Positions 35,301-44,300 of a DNA stretch of 64,000 nt are shown here, piece by piece; within the stretch, counting starts at the first letter, position 1; each line of letters opens with the position of its first letter. The stretch is from Asterias rubens (taxonomy: Eukaryota; Echinodermata; Asteroidea; Forcipulatida; Asteriidae): NCBI RefSeq assembly GCF_902459465.1, contig NC_047068.1, positions 13,973,195 through 14,037,194 of the forward strand. The letters are read 5' to 3'. The position numbers and the translations under genes are program-made. The notes beneath the pieces are model-generated. The model did no database searches. It saw only the letters and a list, made by a program, of their open reading frames with translations, and had not been told where the DNA came from.

Positions 35301-38300
35301 GACACGCCAATCACTGTAGGAGGAATTAAAGATGTATTCAATGTTCCGACTGTTGTGGCCAAGCAGTTTATTGCAACTGGACTCGGGCTCTGGGCCCAAT
35401 TTAATAGAGCTGCTTAAGCCAAAAATTTGCTTAAGCGCGAAAATAGCTTGCTTATTTTACACATGTTACTGGCTATAATTTAGTGCCATATACGTGTACA
35501 ATGCTTGTGACTGGTATTTAGCTGTTGTTTACTTAGCATAACAATTGAGTGGAGTCTTGGCCGGTTATCTGTATTTACTAAGCAAGGATTTTCACAGGTT
35601 AGCAGGCATTTTTGGCATGTGCGCATGCATACTCCCTGTTACTGGCCATTCTATGGTTACACAGCTAGCGTAGATATTTGGCTCTTGCCGTGCAAGCAGA
35701 GAAAGGTGATCGTTAGCACAGAATTTGGTGGTAAGCAGAGCCATCAAATCGGGCCCTGTTTGTGTGGAAGTAATAAAGAAGAAGATTCAGTCATAAAATC
35801 GAATTTTGTGATACCTACAGGTTGCTTTGGTGGACACAATGGTGAAGCATAGCACCTCGGCTGTTGATGTGGCAACATGTTTTGCTCAGGTTGGTTTCAG
35901 AATACTCCCAGTCTCTATCAAGTTATCTTTCCAATTGAAGTCTCCATCATGTGTTTTTGCTCTAATTTGTTGAGTTATTTAAACCATTTTTAGTAGTCAA
36001 ATGTGTATAAAAGAAACCTATTTTAGCCATTTAGGAGTTAGATTTAAATGGTGTTTGGTACAATGCATTTCCTGCAAAATTACTTCATTGGAATTGTTGA
36101 ATGTTTCGGGTCATAAAATGATTCACAAAGCATGTTTCTGCTGTTTGGTGTTTAGTCCATTGTAAGTGTACCACAGACTTGCTGAACTTCTTTTTAATAT
36201 TGTTACTATTTTGTTTCTAATAGATTCGTCACTTTTGGCAACAGTTGGATTGGCCTGACACTGTAGGAAGCTACGTCTTCGTTGCCAAAGTAACAGATGT
36301 AAGTTGGTTTTGTAGTACTTCCATAAGATCTCATTATTCAATCGTAGTCCCATCTACCTTACAGGAAGTACTGTACGTTACAGCGCCTTGAGCATCACTG
36401 GGTGACGAGATACATGTTTGCACGCTATATAGGAAGACAATGGGTGCGTCCGTTTAGCTTCCATGGGTCACTTGGGGCTGGCCCGAGTTGCTCTGACGTC
36501 AACACAAGAAAGGTCACAAGATAATGCGTATTTGTTTTCCAGGTGGAATGTGGGTAAATATCTGTACACGTTCGTCCTGCAAAATAAATAGGCGACTTTT
36601 CCAGGACGAACGTGAGGCAATTATCATTGCCCACGTTCGTCCTGGAAAAAATCAAATTCGTCTCTTGGATGAGCACACCGGGGTCGACCCAGGGAAGCTA
36701 ATCGAACGCACCCACTATTTATTAACCTGACAAGACTGGGTTGGGTCTGGTTTGGAAAAATACTTGGGAGATGATTTGCTATTCTAATTCTACTTAAATT
36801 TTTTGTTAGGTTTATGATGTGTTATCTTTTTAAATCTATCATATTTATAATAAACCACAAGGGAAATTAATTTAGTAAGTTTTAAACGATTTGGCGTTGA
36901 ACAAAGACAAATTGACCAGAGCGGGATTTGAATCGGCGCTCCACCAACTGATTTATTAAGCCCCATAAATTAGTCTTCACATTTATTTGAAGGGCGTTTG
37001 CTTCATCCCACTCTATGAATTTACAAGAGCATGATTGGAACCAACGACTTCCAGTTTAACGTGCCAGGGTGATCTACCTCTTTGATGGCGGTCTCCCTAT
37101 ATTGTCAATTTCATTGTTCTGGGCTGAAAGAGATGCAAATTTTGCATTGCAAATATCAATTAATAAACCACAAGGGCAACCAACTGGGTGAATTCATTCC
37201 TTAGGTCATAAAAATTAAAACAGTGAGTGGAATTTATAGATTTCGGTTGATGGGAAATTCTCAGAATTTTATTGTGATTTTTTTCCCTGATTTTTGAAGG
37301 ATATTTGTCACGGTGCAGTGAACTATGCCAACATCATTCATGAGAAGCTACGACAGAATGGTTACTATGACGACGAAGGACAATTTGACATTACAGATCA
37401 GGTAAACCCCAATATTGGTAACAGAATAGAGAAAGTTTTAGTGTGTCTTTTTAGTAAGTCTTTTTGTGTATCAAGTATTTTAACAACGAGGAAAACTGAC
37501 TAGTTACGATATGGAAAGGTTTCCAGTAACACCATGTAATGACTATCTCTAAATGAGTTGAGGTGGTTCTGAAAAGAACCATTGGTTTCAACTCTACGTT
37601 TCGATCAGTATGCTCTGATCCATCTTCTGGTTATGCTTTTTTTTAGTTTGGGTTTCTACAAAGAAGAATTTATTGTACTGAAAAAGAAATATACCATACA
37701 GCCTTGACTTGTAGCTTATTTTTAATTTGCACAATTCTTTTCATGGGGGCCAGTTGTGTATCGCCATCAACAACATCGAGCAGGTCCGTCGCTCCCTGGC
37801 CTTGATGCCCGAATCCCTCGGATGGCAACGCATCCAGCTAGCCATGGAGAAGGAGTATGGGGATACGGCGGGTGAACAGTGTCAAGATACACTGCAGACG
37901 ATGATGGGTAGCGCTGATGAGGATATGGTGAATGTGATTGATCACGTGGTGCAGCATGTAGGAGAGAGAATGAGGCCTGACTTCAGACGTTTCCTCAGAT
38001 CCCTGCTCAATGCTAAGATACAACTTCAAATTGATGACGTAAGTGAATGATGTAGGAAAAATAATTTGTAAAAAATAGTTTATGGTCTGACGTCTCGACA
38101 CTAGCAGTGTCTTTCTCAAAGGCTAAAAAAAATTGTTTCCTGAGATCCCTTCTTGCTTCAAATTGATGAGGTAAGAAGAAGAATTTGTGTATATTGCACA
38201 AGTTTTATTTTCAAAATGTCATATGCACTTCACATTAAGGGCACTGGACACGTTTAGTTATTACTCAAAATATATGTTAGCATAAAAACTTACTTGGTAA

Positions 38301-41300
38301 CGTTGTTGATAGTATAAAACATTGTGAGAAACGGCTGGCTCCCTCAGAAGTAACAACGTTTTTGAGGAAGAGTTTATTTCTCACTAAACCAATAAAAGAC
38401 TTCAGGCCTGAAGCATTTTTCAGGCATCTGAAAGCACATACATTTTGTCTTATATTATTTACTTGCAACTTTGATGACCAATTGAGCTTATATTTTTTAC
38501 ATGTTTGTTATTTTATGCATTGTTGGGATATGCCAAGTGAGAATAAGTTGTCCGTTCCTGTTATCGCTGCGGTGTTTTGTTGTGGGTGTAGTTTTTTTGT
38601 TTATAATAGTCTAGTTTTGCTTGTGTTTTAATGTTGTCTTTTGTGTGATTTTTAAATGTTTCAGTGCAATCAACTTTTTATATTGTATAATTATATTTTT
38701 ATCGTTGGCAGGGGTCTGGTTTTACACATCTTTTGATGACAGTTTTTTATACTTTTGTTTTTACCTTGACAGCCCCTGTACAACTTGTTACTATTGCGTA
38801 TGTCTAAAGATTTAAAATAATACTGGTCTTGGACAATAACCAAAGTAAAAATAAGATACAAATAACTTTCAACAACTTTCAACAACTTTAACTTTCTCCT
38901 GAAGACGTTCAGAGTATGCTGATCGAAACGTTGACTTGTCAACCACTTCTTCTTTTTTAGAACCATCAACACTACTCAAAAGAAATTTAACAATGTGCTA
39001 CCACAAACCTCACCTTAAGATACAAATAGGTTTAAATAATTAAATGGAAACAAGCTGTTTGATTAAAATAAACAATATTGAGGTTCTAAATCACAAGGGA
39101 AACTGACTAAGGAGTTTTTTGTAAGATTTGGGGTTGAACAAAGACAAATTTACTAGAGTGGGATTTGAACCAGCGACCTCCAGATTAACGTGCCAGTTCT
39201 CTACCAACTGAGTTACCCAGCCCTATGTTGGCAATCTCCTTATGGATGTACTTGAGCAGTGAACATAAACTGAGATTGAATTCTTCAATTTGTATTTTTT
39301 ACAGGCCATTGATCCACTGATGGAATACCTTGACACCAATATTATCACACTACATAAATGCCTCCTTAGGACCAACTTTGACAGGTAAGTTCATTTGAAT
39401 TATGTAAAAAAAATATATATATACTAATAACTAGACATGTTTCGGTAATGTATAGCAAATCTGGGGGTTTCGGCTGTGAGAACAAAAATTAAAAATGACA
39501 TTACACTCAATAATTTGTTGAGGAAAAGTCGTAATACCTAATATAAGTGATTTTTTTTCTGTTCGGGCCAAAAGGAAAGATCTTAGTGGGGTTATATCTT
39601 GAAGTGTTTGTCTTAAGTCCTTGTAACTCTTCGTTATTGATTAATACTTATCGTCATATGATTTCAATTAAAAGGCGTCTGGACTCTACAAGAGCGAGAG
39701 GGCGCTACTACAAGTTCTTATTTTTTGTAGCGTCGTTAGATAAACCAAAAACTTGTAGCTCATTTCTTCTGTTGTATTGGTGATCCTCAGCCGGTTTTAA
39801 AGATATTTGTGAGACTCAAACTCAACATTTGAACACTATTCTTTTGAGACAAAGATGTTGAATTGAAGAACAACAAGACCAGCAGACTTGTCATGTTTTT
39901 AGTTTACTGGCAGATACTGAAATCACTGGTATTGGGCCGGTGGTCCAGTGTCAAATTTGAGCTTATAAATGTAAAATATTGGTGTATGGTGTGGAACATA
40001 AATAATATTCTTTATGCCTTCACTAATTTTTGTTTTGGTTGTCATTTCTCCACAGAATTCTACGAGATATTTGGATTGTTTTAGTCAATGAGCTGAATTC
40101 AGTCATCAAAGATAATAACAAAGTAAGATGGGTTTTTCTTTAATTCGTGTTAGCATATTAACTACCGATAAGGCTCTACAGATTTAGTGCTTTGAGAAAT
40201 CAAGTCCAGTGGCTTTAATAGGAGACCAAAAGAATACTGCTGACCAATTTCACTGCGACACAACCTCAGCCCTCGATTGATGTTTTGTTTTTAATTTAAA
40301 CATATTTTTCTTTCTCAGATTATCACCAGCAAACCATTGTTGTTCTGCAGGATACAGGAAACACTGGAGGTAAGAGTCAAGTTAATATATATATTTGGTT
40401 TGCGGTAACACCATGTGTGTATCTGCTTGCCAGGTAGATTGTGTTCTTTAGAGAACTGTCTTGTTAGAGATTCTACTACCGCGGAGTAGATTTTCAGATT
40501 TTTGGGAGACTTCTCAGTTCTGAAAAGAACTGTCCCGCTATCACCTTTTCATCGCAGGATCGTACAGGTATATATTGAGCAATGACTGATTCCATTCATG
40601 AAGAATAAAATATAGTCAATCTCAGCATTGGTTCAAATTCCTTAACATATATAATTATTTGCTCGTACTAGATTTTGGCACATCTGTTTCATGCTGATGG
40701 CAAGGGCATTCCACTGGCAACGGTCCGCAACGCTACATTTAACCAACTCAAGACGTTTGTTGAGAGCAACGTGGCTGATACGTTTGAAGTCATTGAGGAA
40801 TTTTATGCGCAAAAAATACAAGTGGTTGTAAGTACAGTAGAAATATTTCACGTTCTGGATTGTGTGGAATTGTAGCATATATTTTTTAACTTGAATTTTA
40901 AATGTTAATTGTTTTTTTTTCTAGGTATAGATAAATATTGTTACATTTGAACTTAAGTATCTGCCTCCAGCTATTAAAGTAATAGGCCTGTGATTTTTTT
41001 CACAGAACTTGGAACTGAGAGCAAGGGTAAAACCAAAAAAAAACAACGTTATTTCCGATGCAAATTTAACATCTAATTATACATGGTGTTTGTTTCTTTG
41101 TTTCAGAATGAGTCAATTGAGAGAAAGGCCGAGGCTGAGTTTGGTACTCTTGCTGTCAAATGTTACTACAATGACATCACAAATAGACTTTGTGTTCTGC
41201 TCATCAATGGTAGCAACATTACACCTAAGGATAAATCAGGTAGGGTTCTATTTCAGATATGTTTGGAAGAATTCTATCTGGGACAAACTGGGTGTGATTT

Positions 41301-44300
41301 TATCTGAAAAGTAATGGGAAGGAATCTGTCTGGGATAAAATGGGTAGTATTCTGATTGAGATATGTTGGGAAGGATTCTATCTGGGATAAAATGGGTGTG
41401 ATTTTATCTGAAAAGGGTAGGGACGGATTCTATCTGGGATAAAACGGGTAGTATTCTGTTTGAGATATGTCGGGAAGGATTCAATCCGGGATAAACCGGG
41501 TGTATAAGGTGTATTGGGAAGGATCTGATCTGGGATAAAATGGGTAGGATTCTGTGTGTGATATGTTGGTAAGGATTCAATCCGGGATAAACCGGGTGTA
41601 CTAGGTGTATTGGGAAGGATCTGATCTGGGATAAAATGGGTAGGATTCTGTTTGAGATATGTTGGGAAGGATTCAATCCGGGATAAACCGGGTGTACTAG
41701 GTGTATTGGGAAGGATCTGATCTGGGATAAAATGGGTAGGATTCTGTTTGAGATATGTTGGGAAGGATTCAATCCGGGATAAACCGGGTGTATAAGGTGT
41801 ATTGGGAAGGATCTGATCTGGGATAAAATGGGTAGGATTCTGTGTGTGATATGTCGGGAAGGATTCAATCCGGGATAAACCGGGTGTACTAGGTGTATTG
41901 GGAAGGATCTGATCTGGGATAAAATGGGTAGGATTCTGTGTGTGATATGTTGGGAAGGATTCAATCCGGGATAAACCGGGTGTACTAGGTGTATTGGGAA
42001 GGATCTGATCTGGGATAAAATGGGTAGGATTCTGTTTGAGAAATGTCGGGAAGGATTAAATCTGGGATAAACCGGGTGTATAAGGTGTATTGGGAAGGAT
42101 CTGATCTGGGATAAAATGGGTAGGATTCTGTTTGAGATATGTTGGTAAGGATTCAATCCGGGATAAACCGGGTGTACTAGGTGTATTGGGAAGGATCTGA
42201 TCTGGGATAAAATGGGTAGGATTCTGTTTGAGATATGTTGGGAAGGATTCAATCCGGGATAAACCGGGTGTACTAGGTGTATTGGGAAGGATCTGATCTG
42301 GGATAAAATGGGTAGGATTCTGTTTGAAATATGTTGGTAAGGATTCTATCTGAGATAAACCGTGTACAGTGAGACATATTGAATTAATCTATCTGGAATA
42401 AATTGGGTAGGATTCTATTTGAGGTGGGAAGGATGCTATCTGGGATAAATCGGATGTGATTCTGTCTGAGAAGTGTAGGGAAGGTTGCTCTCTGGGATAA
42501 ATCTATAATAAAACATCTCTGAGAGGAAGACCGTAGAGATTAGTATTTATATGTTACCAGAATATTGGACCCTAATAAGATATTGACAAAATAGGCAGAC
42601 CCCAAATATTAGGGTTAGAAACTTCAATTGGTAGAGGGCTTGCATGTTAATCCAGAAGACACAGGTTCAAATCCTGTTTTAGTCAATGTATTATCCCTAT
42701 AATAGAGGGTTAAATTTATTATAATAAATTTAAAGGGTCTATGTGTCTTGTATGTAGGACAAAAAACACAATGTCCACAGATTTACATTAAACTTACACA
42801 GTTTGAAGATTATGATAGTAGAAAGCTTCCCTGAGAATATTACTTGCTGAGGTGCTGTAGTTTTTTAATAATGAGTAAACTAATGTCATGAAAATAATTT
42901 TCGTCTCGGTGATCATGAAATCAAAATTATTTTAGCATGTAATAACATATTCTTATGACATTGTTTTACTCATTTCTCAAAAACTACAGCACCTCAGCAA
43001 CTAATATTTTAAGGTACGCTTTCTATCATTATCTTCAAATGGTGTAAGTTTAATGTAAATCTGTGTACATAGTGTTTTGTGTTAGAAAAAGGACCCAAAT
43101 CCTGTAACGAAATTTGTTTATTTGTGTCTTTTACAGGAACCAGTGACCCGTATGTCATCCTCAGATTAGAACCATCGTTTGTCTTTCCAAAGACCCCATC
43201 TCAAAAGAGTAGCATCGTCAAGGCAACCCTGCATCCATTGTTCGATGAAAAGTTTGAGTTGTGAGTATATTATCTTGTTGTCTTTTGGGTAAATAATTGA
43301 GCTTTCAACGCTGATCATTTTGTATGATATGTTTTGTGTCATCTTTTATCCACCTATAACAGTAATATGCCTAATTCTGTTTGTCCATTATTTTGATTGT
43401 TATTTAGTATTATTTGCATAACACACCTTATTTGTCATTATTCTCTTTTATGTTCTATTGTAGATGTTAGGTATTTTGTTTATCTGTTTTACTTGGGAGT
43501 CTGTTCTTCTGGGAATTATGAATTGTTTTGCTGCAACATTTTCCTTTGATTGCACCACCTAATAGAACTGCTTAGATTGCTTTCTTCGCTGGGGGGGGTC
43601 TGTTCTCAACAAGCTCTGCTTTTTTATGGGCCCCTTCCATCTCAATTACCATTTGTTTTGTATTGGTTTTTAGTTTTTGTTTTCTGTTATTGTACGATTG
43701 CCTTACCTTGTAAATGTTTGTTTCATATTGTATTACATCATTGTATAAACATATTGCATTTGCTTGTAATAATTATATTATTCACCGTAAAGGCAGTGGA
43801 CACTATTGGTAGTTACTCAAAATAATTATCAGCATAAAACCTCACTTGGTAACGAGTAATGGGGAGAAGTTGATAGTATAAAACATTGTGAGAAATGGCT
43901 CCCCCTGAAGTGACGTAGTTTTCGAGAAAGAAGTAGTTTTCCACGAATTTTATTTTGAGACCTCAGATTTAGAATTTGAGGTCTCGAAATCAAGCATCTG
44001 ACAGCACACAACTTCATGTGACAAGGGTGTTTTTTTCTTTCATAGTTATCTTGCAACTCCGACGCCCAATCAAGCTCAAATTTTTACAGGTTTGTTATTG
44101 TATGCATATGTTGAGATACACCAAGTGAGAAGACTGGTCTTTGACAATTGGCAAAAGTGTCCACTGTCTTTAATGGACTGGAAATACAGTGGATTGAATT
44201 GATTTGAATCAAGCCTAATTTTGTCTGTATGATTTACTCTGTGTTACCCTTTGTCCAGCCTGATCTATTGTGTGATTCGTTTCTTGTCATCTTCTGATAG

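Noticed and set aside
41404-42252. 282-residue repeat protein on the minus strand
   Set aside because: The frame is kept open only because the minisatellite unit is 96 bp; no start context, splice or domain support.
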